DNA of 64,000 nucleotides from positions 1-64,000 of the forward strand of contig CAYJJU010000007.1 in assembly GCA_964370635.1 (NCBI GenBank), written 5' to 3'. Numbering within the stretch: position 1 is the first letter of the stretch; each line of letters begins with the position of its first letter. A program made the translations under genes and the position numbers. This document shows, piece by piece, positions 16,312 to 24,874 of this stretch. The DNA comes from SIG603 sp964370635 (GTDB taxonomy: Bacteria; Bacillota; Clostridia; Oscillospirales; Acutalibacteraceae). The notes beneath the pieces were generated by a model. It did no database searches. It saw nothing but the letters and a program-made list of their open reading frames with translations, and had not been told where the DNA came from.

Positions 16312-18792
16312 ATGCCCAAATTTAATAGTTTACTCGCAAAAAGTGATACCAATAAATTTTTGATTAAATCTTTTTTAATGGGACTTTTGCTTTCATTTTT
16401 GATATTTATACCATACATAATTGCCGACGGAGGAAGATTTTTCTTTTATGGCGATTTTAACGTACAGCAAGTTCCTTTTTACAAACTTGCACATGAAGCC
16501 GTAAGAAGCGGCAATTTGGGTTGGAGTCATCTTACCGATTTGGGCGCTAATTTCATCGGCTCTTACTCCTTTTACCTTTTGGGCAGTCCTTTCTTTTGGC
16601 TTACCATACCTTTCCCAAACGATTGGATACCATTTTTAATGGCTCCACTTCTAATGCTAAAATTCTCCTGCGCAACGCTTGGCGCCTCCTTATTCTTAAA
16701 AAGATATGTAAAAGACTTAAATTTTGCGCTTATCGGCGCCTTGTTATATGCCTTTTCGGGATATTCGCTTTACAATGTATTTTTCAACCACTTTCACGAA
16801 GCGATAGTAGTCTTCCCCTTACTGCTTTATGCCTTAGATGAGTTTGTGCACAATAAGCGTCGTGGGCTTTTCTGCGTAGTTGTTGCACTTTCTTGCCTTT
16901 CAAACTATTATTTCTTTGTAGGACAAGTTGTTTTTACCCTTATTTATTTCTTCCTAAGGCTTATCTGCAAAAGCTACAAAATTTCGGTTAAGGAATTTTT
17001 CATGTTGGTTTTAGAAGCGGTTTTAGGTGTTTTGATGGCATGTGTATTGCTTATACCGTCTATTTTAACCATCGTACAAAACTACAGGGTATCAAACCCC
17101 ATAGAGGGTTGGAACGCCGTTGTTTACTCTAACACTCAGCGCTATGTACACATTATCACCTCGTTTTTCTTTCCACCCGACCTTGCCGCAAGGCCGAATT
17201 TTGCACCGGACTCGGGCGCAAAATGGGCGTCTATCGGCGCTTGGCTTCCCTTGTTTAGCGTGAGTGGAGCGATGGCGTGGCTTCAAATGAGGCGTAAGCA
17301 CTGGCTTAAAAAAATGATTGCCATTTGCATAGTTATGGCGCTTGTGCCAGGCCTTAATGCGGCCTTCCATCTTTTCAATGCCTCGTACTATGCTAGGTGG
17401 TACTACATGTTCACCCTAATGCTAGCACTTGCTACCATTATGGCGCTTGAAAACAAGAGGATAGACTTTAAAAAGGCAATAAAGCGCACCTCAATTATCA
17501 CTGTAATTTTGGCTCTTGTCATAGGCTTTACTCCTGAAATTGTTGAGGTCGACGATGTAGAAACTCTCGTTTTTGGCCTGTATGAGTATCTCGAGAGATT
17601 TTGGATTTACGTGGCGCTTGCGCTGTTAAGCCTTGCCGCACTCACATATTTATTCTTATACTATAGAAACAATAAAGAAAAATTCATTAAGCGCACCCTC
17701 ATAACACTTTCGGCAATTATAGTGTTTTACAGCACTTTCTTTATCATGTCCGGCAAAACGCAAAGCGCAAGCCCTTACGATAAAATCATACCTAATATGC
17801 TAAGTGGCACCGAAAGCCTTGAGCTTGAAGATTTAGACACGGTGAGAAGCGATTTTTATGAATCTTTAGATAATTCCGGAATGTACTGGCAAATACCAAC
17901 AATTCAGGCATTTCACAGCATAGTCCCGGGCTCTATAATGGAGTACTACGACTTTGTCGGCGTGCAAAGAGATGTAGGCTCACGCCCCGAAGTACAACAC
18001 TACGCCATAAGGGCACTTACCTCTGTGCGCTATTTATTTGATGACGACAGCGACGACGACTATTTTGCAGGCGAAGATTTTACCGACCCCGCTATGCCGG
18101 GATTTGTGTATCACTCTAATGCAAACGGCTTTGACATTTGGGAAAATGAGTACTATATACCCATGGGATTTAGCTATGACTATTACCTTACAAAAACTGA
18201 GGTTTCAGAGCTTAGCGATTATCAGCGTCAATATGCAATGCTTTCGGCACTTGTTATAGAGGACGAAGACGAAGCCGTTTTTTCAGGACTTTTACAGCCT
18301 TATGACGCTACAGTTTTAAGGCGCAACGAGTTTAATTACGAAGAAGCCTGCCTCACCCTCATAGACGACAGCGCAAGTGATTTTGAATACACGAGCACAG
18401 GATTTATTTCCCACACCAATTATGATGAATCAGAATTTGTATTTTTCAGTGTTCCTTATGAGGACGGATTTACTGCAACGGTAAACGGTGAAATTACCCC
18501 AATATATAAGGTAAACATAGGATTTATGGCCGTACAAGTACCTGCAGGAGAAAATGTTACTATCCAGTTTTATTACAGCACTCCCGGACTTAATGTAGGA
18601 ATTATGCTGACTGTATTTGCCGTAGTTGTTTTAATTCCATATGTATATATCTCAAACAAGTCAAAAAAGAAGCATTTAAAAAGTGACAGACTTAAGGAAT
18701 TTGCAAGACTGAGGGTAAACAAAAAATTCAGCGAGTACCGCAAAATGAAAAATTGCAGTTTTAATGACAACACTATTATAAATAGAGATTAA
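16312..18792 (+). CDS. YfhO-family multi-pass membrane glycosyltransferase-like protein
   Basis: An 826-residue protein with about 12 hydrophobic segments over residues 20-480, one more near 760-785, and a large extracytoplasmic domain (about 490-755). The N-terminal loop with RFFFYGDFNVQQVPFYKLAHEAVRSGNLGWSHLTDLG matches YfhO/GtrC-like GT-C proteins, where the acidic residue in GDFN is the candidate catalytic site. In Bacillus, YfhO with the lipid-linked sugar synthase CsbB glycosylates lipoteichoic acid. The next gene here is a CsbB-like enzyme, so the same division of labour is likely. The polymer and sugar are not deducible. Confidence 0.85.
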   Translation: MPKFNSLLAKSDTNKFLIKSFLMGLLLSFLIFIPYIIADGGRFFFYGDFNVQQVPFYKLAHEAVRSGNLGWSHLTDLGANFIGSYSFYLLGSPFFWLTIPFPNDWIPFLMAPLLMLKFSCATLGASLFLKRYVKDLNFALIGALLYAFSGYSLYNVFFNHFHEAIVVFPLLLYALDEFVHNKRRGLFCVVVALSCLSNYYFFVGQVVFTLIYFFLRLICKSYKISVKEFFMLVLEAVLGVLMACVLLIPSILTIVQNYRVSNPIEGWNAVVYSNTQRYVHIITSFFFPPDLAARPNFAPDSGAKWASIGAWLPLFSVSGAMAWLQMRRKHWLKKMIAICIVMALVPGLNAAFHLFNASYYARWYYMFTLMLALATIMALENKRIDFKKAIKRTSIITVILALVIGFTPEIVEVDDVETLVFGLYEYLERFWIYVALALLSLAALTYLFLYYRNNKEKFIKRTLITLSAIIVFYSTFFIMSGKTQSASPYDKIIPNMLSGTESLELEDLDTVRSDFYESLDNSGMYWQIPTIQAFHSIVPGSIMEYYDFVGVQRDVGSRPEVQHYAIRALTSVRYLFDDDSDDDYFAGEDFTDPAMPGFVYHSNANGFDIWENEYYIPMGFSYDYYLTKTEVSELSDYQRQYAMLSALVIEDEDEAVFSGLLQPYDATVLRRNEFNYEEACLTLIDDSASDFEYTSTGFISHTNYDESEFVFFSVPYEDGFTATVNGEITPIYKVNIGFMAVQVPAGENVTIQFYYSTPGLNVGIMLTVFAVVVLIPYVYISNKSKKKHLKSDRLKEFARLRVNKKFSEYRKMKNCSFNDNTIINRD

Positions 18793-18814
18793 AAATTATA
18801 AAGGAGTTTTTATA

Positions 18815-19786
18815 TTGAATATTGCTTATTTAGTTGTGCCTTGCTACAACGAAGAGGAAGTTTTAAACGAAACTAACAGTAGACTTATGAAAAAACTTGC
18901 CACCATGATTCACTCAGGCGTAGTAAGCGAAAAGAGTAGAATTTTATATGTGGACGACGGCAGTCGTGACAGCACATGGAGCATTATAGACGAGCTACAC
19001 AAAAAGTATACCTGTGTGGAGGGTCTTAAACTTTCGAGAAACTGTGGCCATCAAAACGCACTTTTATCCGGACTTATGGCGGCCAAAGACAAGTGTGATT
19101 TCACCATAAGCCTTGACGCCGACCTACAAGACGACATTGAAATTTTAGACGGCTTTGTTAAGAAGTACGACGAGGGTTGTCAGGTGGTGTACGGTGTCAG
19201 AAAAAAACGTGATAAAGACTCGTTTTTTAAACGTTTTACGGCAGAAAGTTTTTATAAGGTAATGAAATTTTTAGGAGTTGATATAGTCTTTAATCATGCG
19301 GATTACAGGCTGATGAGCAAAGATGCACTTGAAGCGCTGTCCGACTTTTCTGAGGTCAACCTGTTTTTAAGAGGAATAGTCCCCTTAGTCGGCTTTAAAA
19401 GCGACTGTGTTTATTATGATAGACACGACAGGTTTGCAGGCGAGTCAAAATATCCGTTTAAAAAAATGCTATCCTTTGCCGCAGACGGAATAACGTCTTT
19501 TAGCGTTAAACCCTTAAAGCTTATCTCTCATTTTGGAATTTTAATTTCATTACTGAGCGTTATAGGCCTTTTGTATGCGCTAATCTCATATTTTATGGGA
19601 GTGGCCGTGGCAGGCTGGACGGCAACTGTTGCCTCAATTTGGCTTATAGGCGGAATACAACTTTTATGCCTAGGCGTCGTTGGCACTTATGTAGGAAAAA
19701 TTTACAGCGAGGTCAAACGAAGACCACGCTATATAGTAGAGGCATATTTATCAAATTTAAATGAAAATGAAGAAAGAGGAAATTAA
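18815..19786 (+). CDS. Family 2 glycosyltransferase, CsbB/GtrB-like (undecaprenyl-phosphate sugar synthase)
   Basis: A 323-residue GT-A enzyme. YLVVPCYNEEEVLNETNSRL opens the fold. LYVDDGSRDSTWSII near 45-60 and SLDADLQDD near 100-108 (DxD metal site) are diagnostic of DPM1/GtrB-like transferases that load a sugar onto polyprenyl phosphate. Two C-terminal transmembrane helices (about 230-290) end in KIYSEVKRRPRYIVEAYL, also typical. The start is TTG at 18815 with AAGGAG eight bases upstream. It lies 22 bp after the YfhO gene, which supports a pair in which this enzyme makes the lipid-linked sugar and YfhO transfers it outside. Confidence 0.9.
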   Translation: MNIAYLVVPCYNEEEVLNETNSRLMKKLATMIHSGVVSEKSRILYVDDGSRDSTWSIIDELHKKYTCVEGLKLSRNCGHQNALLSGLMAAKDKCDFTISLDADLQDDIEILDGFVKKYDEGCQVVYGVRKKRDKDSFFKRFTAESFYKVMKFLGVDIVFNHADYRLMSKDALEALSDFSEVNLFLRGIVPLVGFKSDCVYYDRHDRFAGESKYPFKKMLSFAADGITSFSVKPLKLISHFGILISLLSVIGLLYALISYFMGVAVAGWTATVASIWLIGGIQLLCLGVVGTYVGKIYSEVKRRPRYIVEAYLSNLNENEERGN

Positions 19787-19789
19787 TTT

Positions 19790-20884
19790 ATGAAACTAGG
19801 AATAGTAGGACTTCCAAATGTAGGAAAAAGCACACTTTTTAACGCAATAACAGACGCAGGAGCGCAATCTGCAAACTACCCATTTTGCACCATAGACCCA
19901 AATATAGGGGTTGTTGCCGTGCCTGATTATAGACTTGACAAACTTACTGAGCTTTACGACCCTGACAAAGTGACGCCTGCATCTATAGAATTTGTAGACA
20001 TAGCAGGACTTGTAAAGGGCGCATCAAAAGGCGAAGGACTTGGAAATAAATTTTTATCAAATATCCGTGAAGTAGACGCAATAGTGCATGTTGTAAGATG
20101 TTTTGAAGACGACGACATCATTCATGTCGAGGGAAATGTTGACCCATCAAGGGACATAGAAACCATAGACATGGAGCTTATTTTATCCGACATGGACGTC
20201 TTAGATAGACGCATAGACAAGACAAAAAAAGGCATGAAAGCCGACAAAGGCCTGCAAGTTGAACTCGACTTTTTAGAGCGCGTGAAAGAAGCTTTAGACA
20301 GTGGAAAATCTGCGAGAAGTGTAGAGTGCACAGAGGCAGAAGCCGAGATTTTAGGCACAATAAACTTACTTACGAATAAACCCATTATTTATGCAGCAAA
20401 CATGAGTGAGGACGATTTTGTAAATAATGTTGAAACTAACGAAAGATTTAATAAAATAAAAGAGATAGCAAAAAATGAAAATGCAGTTGTACTTCCCATC
20501 TGCGCACAAATAGAGGCGGAAATTTCAGGAATGGACGATGAAGAAAAATCTATGTTTTTATCGGAAATGGGACTTACCCAGTCAGGCCTTGACAGGCTTA
20601 TAAATGCATGTTATAGCCTGCTTGGACTTATCTCCTACCTTACAGCAGGCAAGCAAGAAGTGCGTGCATGGACCATAACAAAGGGCACAAAAGCGCCGGG
20701 TGCAGCAGGTAAAATTCACACAGATTTTGAGCGTGGATTTATTAGAGCGGAAACCATAGCCTACACAGATTTAGTAGAATGTGGAAGCATAGCAAATGCA
20801 AAAGAAAAAGGCCTTGTACGCTCTGAGGGCAAAGAGTATGTGGTACAAGACGGAGATGTAATTTTATTTAGGTTTAACGTATAA
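19790..20884 (+). CDS. ychF: Redox-regulated ribosome-associated ATPase YchF/OLA1
   Basis: A 364-residue Obg-related P-loop ATPase. MKLGIVGLPNVGKSTLFNAIT carries Walker A, DIAGLVKGASKGEGLGNKFL near 66-85 is G3, and NMSEDD near 203 stands where the NKxD motif would be; its altered form is what gives YchF its ATP preference. A coiled-coil insertion lies at about 125-200 and a C-terminal TGS domain at about 280-364. Length is exactly normal. It sits 3 bp after the glycosyltransferase and its stop overlaps the start of the next gene. Confidence 0.97.
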   Translation: MKLGIVGLPNVGKSTLFNAITDAGAQSANYPFCTIDPNIGVVAVPDYRLDKLTELYDPDKVTPASIEFVDIAGLVKGASKGEGLGNKFLSNIREVDAIVHVVRCFEDDDIIHVEGNVDPSRDIETIDMELILSDMDVLDRRIDKTKKGMKADKGLQVELDFLERVKEALDSGKSARSVECTEAEAEILGTINLLTNKPIIYAANMSEDDFVNNVETNERFNKIKEIAKNENAVVLPICAQIEAEISGMDDEEKSMFLSEMGLTQSGLDRLINACYSLLGLISYLTAGKQEVRAWTITKGTKAPGAAGKIHTDFERGFIRAETIAYTDLVECGSIANAKEKGLVRSEGKEYVVQDGDVILFRFNV

Positions 20885-21606
20885 TGCCCATAGCATTAAT
20901 GATTTTTGCCGCACTTGTGGCATACATAATTAAAGGAATGTGTGGTTTTGCAAACACCCTTGTATTTAGCACTGCCCTAAGCTTTGCAGGTAGCAATGCC
21001 AACATAAGCCCCATAGAAGTGGTACTAGGCTTGCCCTCTAACTTCTATTTTGTCATTAAAAACAGGAAAGAAATCAAGTACAAACAGTGCATCCCCCTTA
21101 TTTTAATACTAGTCGCCGGACTTATACCGGGCGCACTGCTATTAAAATACGTAAACGTAGATATAATTAAGATATTTTTCGGCTTCTTTGTGCTTTATCT
21201 TTCCATAGACATGCTTATAGGCGAGTACAGGACAAGGGTTAAAAAGCCACACAAATCAAGCCTGCTTATAATTGCGATTTTATCAGGAATACTTTGCGGA
21301 CTTTTCGGAATTGGCGCAATGCTCGCATCATATTTTGGAAAAACAACCCAAAACTCACAGGCATTTAAAGGTAACCTATGCTTTGTGTTCGGTGTTGAAA
21401 ATATATGCAGATTAATACTATACACCGCAATATCAATAATAAACTTAGAAATACTCCAAACCGCATTAATGCTAATGCCCATCATGGCAATAGGCTTTGG
21501 AATAGGCCTTTTCTTCTCGACGAAAATTAACGAGAAAATGGCAAAAAAATTCATAATAATAATGCTAGGCCTATCGGCCGTGTCTCTTATACTTACGAGT
21601 TTTTAG
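20884..21606 (+). CDS. TauE/SafE-family membrane transporter
   Basis: A 240-residue protein with seven to eight hydrophobic helices. The inverted repeats start FAALVAYIIKGMCGFANTLVFSTALS near 8-33 and LLIIAILSGILCGLFGIGAMLASYFGKT near 126-153. The G-hG-GGG-like glycine pattern matches the sulfite-exporter TauE/SafE family (PF01925), whose members move small organosulfonates or anions. The substrate is unknown. Its ATG overlaps the ychF TAA (TAATG), so translation is probably coupled. It is the last gene before a convergent, repeat-filled junction. Confidence 0.85.
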   Translation: MPIALMIFAALVAYIIKGMCGFANTLVFSTALSFAGSNANISPIEVVLGLPSNFYFVIKNRKEIKYKQCIPLILILVAGLIPGALLLKYVNVDIIKIFFGFFVLYLSIDMLIGEYRTRVKKPHKSSLLIIAILSGILCGLFGIGAMLASYFGKTTQNSQAFKGNLCFVFGVENICRLILYTAISIINLEILQTALMLMPIMAIGFGIGLFFSTKINEKMAKKFIIIMLGLSAVSLILTSF

Positions 21607-21616
21607 AAAAATGAAA

Positions 21617-21703
21617 GGGACAATTCACGAATTGCCCTCACGGTCACTACGAAATTCATTAAACCAAAAAGGCAAGAGCAGAGCCCTTGCCCTACACCGT
21701 AAT
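21617..21703 (+). repeat. Family B repeat: palindromic heads with CCCTACACCGTAAT tail
   Basis: Two palindrome-plus-tail units. GGGACAATTC/GAATTGCCC (21617-21637) is followed by a degenerate tail. GGCAAGAGC/GCCCTTGCC (21671-21692) is followed by CCCTACACCGTAAT (21690-21703). Related units are at 21792-21815, 54403-54435 and 54458-54480. The fixed part is CCCTAC(A/G)C(C/T)GTAAT; the head differs in every unit but stays palindromic. Confidence 0.7.
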
Positions 21704-21733
21704 TGATAATTTTACGAAAACAAATATAATCAA

Positions 21734-21789
21734 AAAATCCGCAGGATTTTCACCACAACTCTTCACTCTTCACTTTTCACTCTTCACTT
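21734..21789 (+). repeat. Family C repeat, second copy
   Basis: Palindrome AAAATCC/GGATTTT (21734-21750) followed by the constant CACCACAACT and CTCTTCA-type heptamers, identical for about 38 bp to 7343-7380. The palindromic head differs from the first copy. Confidence 0.8.
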
Positions 21790-21791
21790 TC

Positions 21792-21815
21792 GGGCGGCCG
21801 CCCCTACGCCGTAAT
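21792..21815 (+). repeat. Family B repeat unit with GGGCGGCCGCCC head
   Basis: The perfect palindrome GGGCGGCCGCCC (21792-21803) overlaps the constant tail CCCTACGCCGTAAT (21802-21815). It directly follows the family C copy, so the junction is a string of different repeat modules. Confidence 0.7.
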
Positions 21816-21849
21816 TTAATGTTTCACTACAACTATCAACTAAAAAGAA

Positions 21850-21870
21850 CAGGTGGCCGTCGGCCACCTG
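21850..21870. terminator. Bidirectional terminator between tauE-like gene and pgmB
   Basis: CAGGTGGCCG / CGGCCACCTG around a single T, with a T-run on the plus side (CTTTTTTT) and TTCTTTTT on the minus side. It serves the minus-strand pgmB and the plus-strand operon. Confidence 0.8.
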
Positions 21871-21876
21871 CTTTTT

Positions 21877-22515
21877 TTAAATCAAGTCACAAATTTCGTC
21901 AAAACTTACTATATTATAATCCCCTGCTTTATTTTCTGAGGCATCGCCTATTGCTACTGTTTTCATTCCTGCAGCTTTTGCGGACTCGACGCCTGATATC
22001 GCATCTTCTACCGCTAGGCAATCTTTTGGGTCGAAATTTAACATCCCTGCCGCTTTTGCAAATACTTCGGGATGGGGTTTTGTGTTTTTTATCATAGTTC
22101 CGTCGCAAATTGCATCAAACCTGTCTATAAGCCCTATTTGGGTTAAAATGGTTTTTGCGTTTTGACTCGAGGAAGCTATTCCCATTTTAAGGCCTTTATC
22201 TGCTATATACTCAAGTCCTTTTAACACTTCCGGCGCTACATCTTCGGGTGTTAAATGCATGAGCATGCGCTTGTAACTCTCGTTTTTTTCGCTTGCGAAT
22301 GCCACTTTTTCTTCCTCACTTAGGGTCTTGCCCTCATATCTCTCTAAAATAATCTCAAGGCTTTCCATTCTTGAAACACCTCTTAGACGATTATTTATCA
22401 CTTCATCAAAATAAATCCCTTTTTTGTCGGCAATTTCTTTCCACGCTAAATAGTGAGATTTATCTGTGTGCACTATGACCCCGTCAAGGTCAAAAATTAC
22501 TGCTTTATAATTCAT
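21877..22515 (-). CDS. pgmB: Beta-phosphoglucomutase
   Basis: A 212-residue HAD-superfamily enzyme with a helical cap. The nucleophile and acid/base motif is VIFDLDGVIVHTDKSHYLAWKEIA (about 6-29; DLDGV). Cap residues NNRLRGVSRMESLEIIL near 42-58 match the beta-PGM RGVSR substrate loop. Motif II is GIASSSQNAKTIL near 114 and LAVEDAISGVESAKAAGMKTV near 168-188 carries the ED metal ligands. It converts beta-glucose-1-phosphate to glucose-6-phosphate. It lies 11 bp after a GH3 gene with the Asp-His dyad, suggesting the pair processes a beta-glycoside by phosphorolysis; that link is inference. Confidence 0.92.
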   Translation of the reverse strand: MNYKAVIFDLDGVIVHTDKSHYLAWKEIADKKGIYFDEVINNRLRGVSRMESLEIILERYEGKTLSEEEKVAFASEKNESYKRMLMHLTPEDVAPEVLKGLEYIADKGLKMGIASSSQNAKTILTQIGLIDRFDAICDGTMIKNTKPHPEVFAKAAGMLNFDPKDCLAVEDAISGVESAKAAGMKTVAIGDASENKAGDYNIVSFDEICDLI

Positions 22516-22526
22516 TTACTCTCTCC

Positions 22527-24245
22527 TTAAAGTCTTGTGTCCCACATGCCACAGAAGGCATCTACGGGGCTTACGCCTTTAAACTCTGATTTACCCATTA
22601 GTTTGTCAACAAGAGCATCAAGCGCCCAAGGCTCTGAGTTATAAGTATTTATAAATGTTTTTACTCTTGGCACATCAAGTAGGTGATATGGATTTTCAGT
22701 CGATACAAATATTGTAGGAATATCTTGTATTAACTGTGGAACGTTTACGCCCATGGGCTGTGCCCACTCAATTCTTACTGTAGTTTGATTGCTTTTTGTA
22801 GAAAGGCTTGCAAAATAGATTATTAAATCATAATTGTCTGTAACATCGCTAATTCTTTGCATTCTGCCTTCCATTCCCTTTGGAGCTTCCCAAACATCAA
22901 CCTTAAAGCCCTCTTTTTCAAGCCTTGCCTTGACATACGGTACTACTTCTGTCGCATCGGCGTTTCTTCCAAAGAAGCTCTCGCCCGATGGTGTAATTCC
23001 GTAAAGCAAGACTCTGGGTGTTTTCTCTACAGAAATAGGAAGCAGTCCTTTTTGCTCTTTAACAAGTGTAATTGCCTTGTCGGCACACTCATCACGCCAT
23101 GTTAGATATTTATCATCAGAAATTACTTTTTGAAGATTTTCAAGTGTTGGAACAATTTCTCCACTTGCTTGTTTTTCGTGAAGTTTTATCGACGCCTTTG
23201 TTGCCAAAATTCTTGTAACAGCCTCATCAAGTCTTTCGTCTGTGATAATTCCCTCTTTATATCCGTCTAGCATAAAGTCTATGTCTTCTTGCAAGTTTTT
23301 GGTGAACAAGAACATGTCACAGCCGCTCGCAATTGTGTAAGGCACGGCTTTTCTTCTTGACATAGGAATGGTCATGCCTGCCATAGTTGTAGCATCTGTA
23401 ATTATCATGCCGTTAAAGCCTAGTTTTTCACGAAGTAGGCCGTTTAATAATTCAGGAGCAAGTGTTGCAGGCATAATATCCTCGTCTTTTAAGTTTGGAT
23501 TTAGCTTTTTAGAGTATGCAGGTTGCATGATATGGCCTATCATAATTGTAAGCGCACCTGCGTCTATGCAAGCCTTGTAAACTTCGCCATACGTTTTGTC
23601 CCAGTCCTCGCAAGAAAGCGAGTTAATGCTTGTAACAAGATGTTGGTCTCTTTCATCTACGCCATCACCTGGGAAATGCTTTGGCGATGTTGCCATGCCA
23701 AGTTTTTGAGAGGCTTCGACAAACCTTACAGAAAAATCTTTAACAATTTGCTCGTTGCTTCCAAAAGTTCTTGTGTTTGTGATTGGGTTTCTAAAGTTAT
23801 AATCTAAATCTGTGATAGGTGCGAAGTTATAGTTAACACCTGCGGCAAGGCCCTGCTCTGCACAGGTGATTGCAAGTTTTTCAGCCATTTCTACATCTGC
23901 AGTAGCGCCAACTTGCATTTGACGTCCAATTTTTGTGCCGCCCACAACAGCACCGTTTCCGCCTGCCTCTAAGTTTGCGGCTATAAGTAGCGGAATTTTG
24001 CTATTTTGTTGCATGTATGCGTTTGTTTTTATAGTCTCTTCGGCTGGCATAGGCCTACACATAAATCCACCTATGCTCTCAGACGCTAGCCCTTTTAAAT
24101 ACTCATCATCTGCGCTGTATGCGATTAAAAAGAATAATTGCTTTATTTTCTCCTCGGCACTCATTCCTTTTAGTGTCTCTTCTACCCATTTAATATCTGT
24201 TTCACCCAGATAAAACGGTTTTTTTGTTAAATCCATCATTTTCAA
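22527..24245 (-). CDS. Glycoside hydrolase family 3 protein (NagZ-type, possible phosphorylase)
   Basis: A 572-residue, apparently cytoplasmic enzyme without a signal peptide. The TIM barrel (about 15-360) carries KHFPGDGVDERDQHLVTSI near 182-200; the D-x-H pair is the NagZ-subfamily catalytic dyad. NGMIITDATTMAGMT near 283 supplies the nucleophile Asp. A C-terminal alpha/beta sandwich (about 395-572) follows, as in Bacillus-type NagZ. The likely substrate is a beta-N-acetylglucosaminide or a related beta-glycoside. The neighbouring pgmB raises the possibility of sugar-1-phosphate release. It has its own promoter at 24272-24300. Confidence 0.88.
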   Translation of the reverse strand: MKMMDLTKKPFYLGETDIKWVEETLKGMSAEEKIKQLFFLIAYSADDEYLKGLASESIGGFMCRPMPAEETIKTNAYMQQNSKIPLLIAANLEAGGNGAVVGGTKIGRQMQVGATADVEMAEKLAITCAEQGLAAGVNYNFAPITDLDYNFRNPITNTRTFGSNEQIVKDFSVRFVEASQKLGMATSPKHFPGDGVDERDQHLVTSINSLSCEDWDKTYGEVYKACIDAGALTIMIGHIMQPAYSKKLNPNLKDEDIMPATLAPELLNGLLREKLGFNGMIITDATTMAGMTIPMSRRKAVPYTIASGCDMFLFTKNLQEDIDFMLDGYKEGIITDERLDEAVTRILATKASIKLHEKQASGEIVPTLENLQKVISDDKYLTWRDECADKAITLVKEQKGLLPISVEKTPRVLLYGITPSGESFFGRNADATEVVPYVKARLEKEGFKVDVWEAPKGMEGRMQRISDVTDNYDLIIYFASLSTKSNQTTVRIEWAQPMGVNVPQLIQDIPTIFVSTENPYHLLDVPRVKTFINTYNSEPWALDALVDKLMGKSEFKGVSPVDAFCGMWDTRL

Positions 24246-24271
24246 TCTCCTTCATAATAATATACATGTTT

Positions 24272-24300
24272 ATTATATATGCAAACACAAAACAATACAA
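24272..24300 (-). promoter_or_regulatory. Promoter of the GH3-pgmB operon
   Basis: Minus-strand -35 TTGTAT (24295-24300), 17-bp spacer and -10 TATAAT (24272-24277), about 27 bp before the GH3 ATG, which has a GGAG site. Confidence 0.7.
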
Positions 24301-24353
24301 TACACATTTTACACAAAGATAACTAAAGCTTTCTGCGACAAAGTGACCAAAAA

Positions 24354-24387
24354 AAGTGGAGACATGATAGCTCATGACTCCACTTCG
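24354..24387 (-). terminator. Terminator of the efp operon
   Basis: AAGTGGAG-CATGA / TCATG-CTCCACTT stem (with single bulged A bases) followed on the minus strand by a T-run. It lies just downstream of the CD1247-like gene. Confidence 0.8.
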
Positions 24388-24403
24388 GATTTATTAAATT
24401 AGC

Positions 24404-24862
24404 TTATGCCTCTTCATTTCCCTCTTCGTCTAGGAAATCCATGTCAAACTCTAAAAGCTCGTCACAGTTTGGGCAATTTATTGAACCCTCTTCTAGCATT
24501 TGTGAGTTTAGCTCTATTGTGTCGTTACAAGTAGGGCAAACTACCTCTGCGTAAAAATCGTCGTCATCGAAATCGTCGTCGCCACAGCCACAACCGCAGT
24601 CATCGCCACAGTCATCTCCACAATCGCAACCGCCGTCAATTTCATAAAAATCTTCTTCAATTTCGCCTAAGTCACGGTCAATCTCGTCGACTCTCTCGTC
24701 AACCTCAGCCAAATCGTCTTCTAAATCTTGAATGCTAAACGCCATGTCTTCTAAAAGCTCTAGCATAGCTTTAATAACTTTAGTTTCTTTTGTGTCTGCA
24801 TTAAGCTCTAGACCCTCTACAAGTCCTTTGATGTATGCTACTCTTTCTAAATTTGTCATCAT
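24404..24862 (-). CDS. Acidic zinc-ribbon protein, CD1247-like
   Basis: A 152-residue protein. An N-terminal helical domain (MTNLERVAYIKGLVEGLELNADTKETKVI...) matches the CD1247 N-terminal domain of Clostridia. A coiled, highly acidic stretch (about 50-80) leads into a Cys/Asp/Gly patch at about 81-105 with repeated CGDDCG units and seven Cys, followed by a run of Asp. A C-terminal zinc ribbon (about 110-135) has CPTC and CPNC. Net charge is strongly negative. It may bind metal or RNA polymerase, but no function is known to me. It lies 12 bp after efp, a conserved pairing. Confidence 0.8.
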   Translation of the reverse strand: MMTNLERVAYIKGLVEGLELNADTKETKVIKAMLELLEDMAFSIQDLEDDLAEVDERVDEIDRDLGEIEEDFYEIDGGCDCGDDCGDDCGCGCGDDDFDDDDFYAEVVCPTCNDTIELNSQMLEEGSINCPNCDELLEFDMDFLDEEGNEEA

Positions 24863-24874
24863 TTTGATTTCTCC

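Noticed and set aside
21687..22097. Open frame spanning repeats and the pgmB 3' end on the plus strand.
   Set aside because: It runs through family B and C repeats and antisense to pgmB; its composition is that of the repeat, not a protein.
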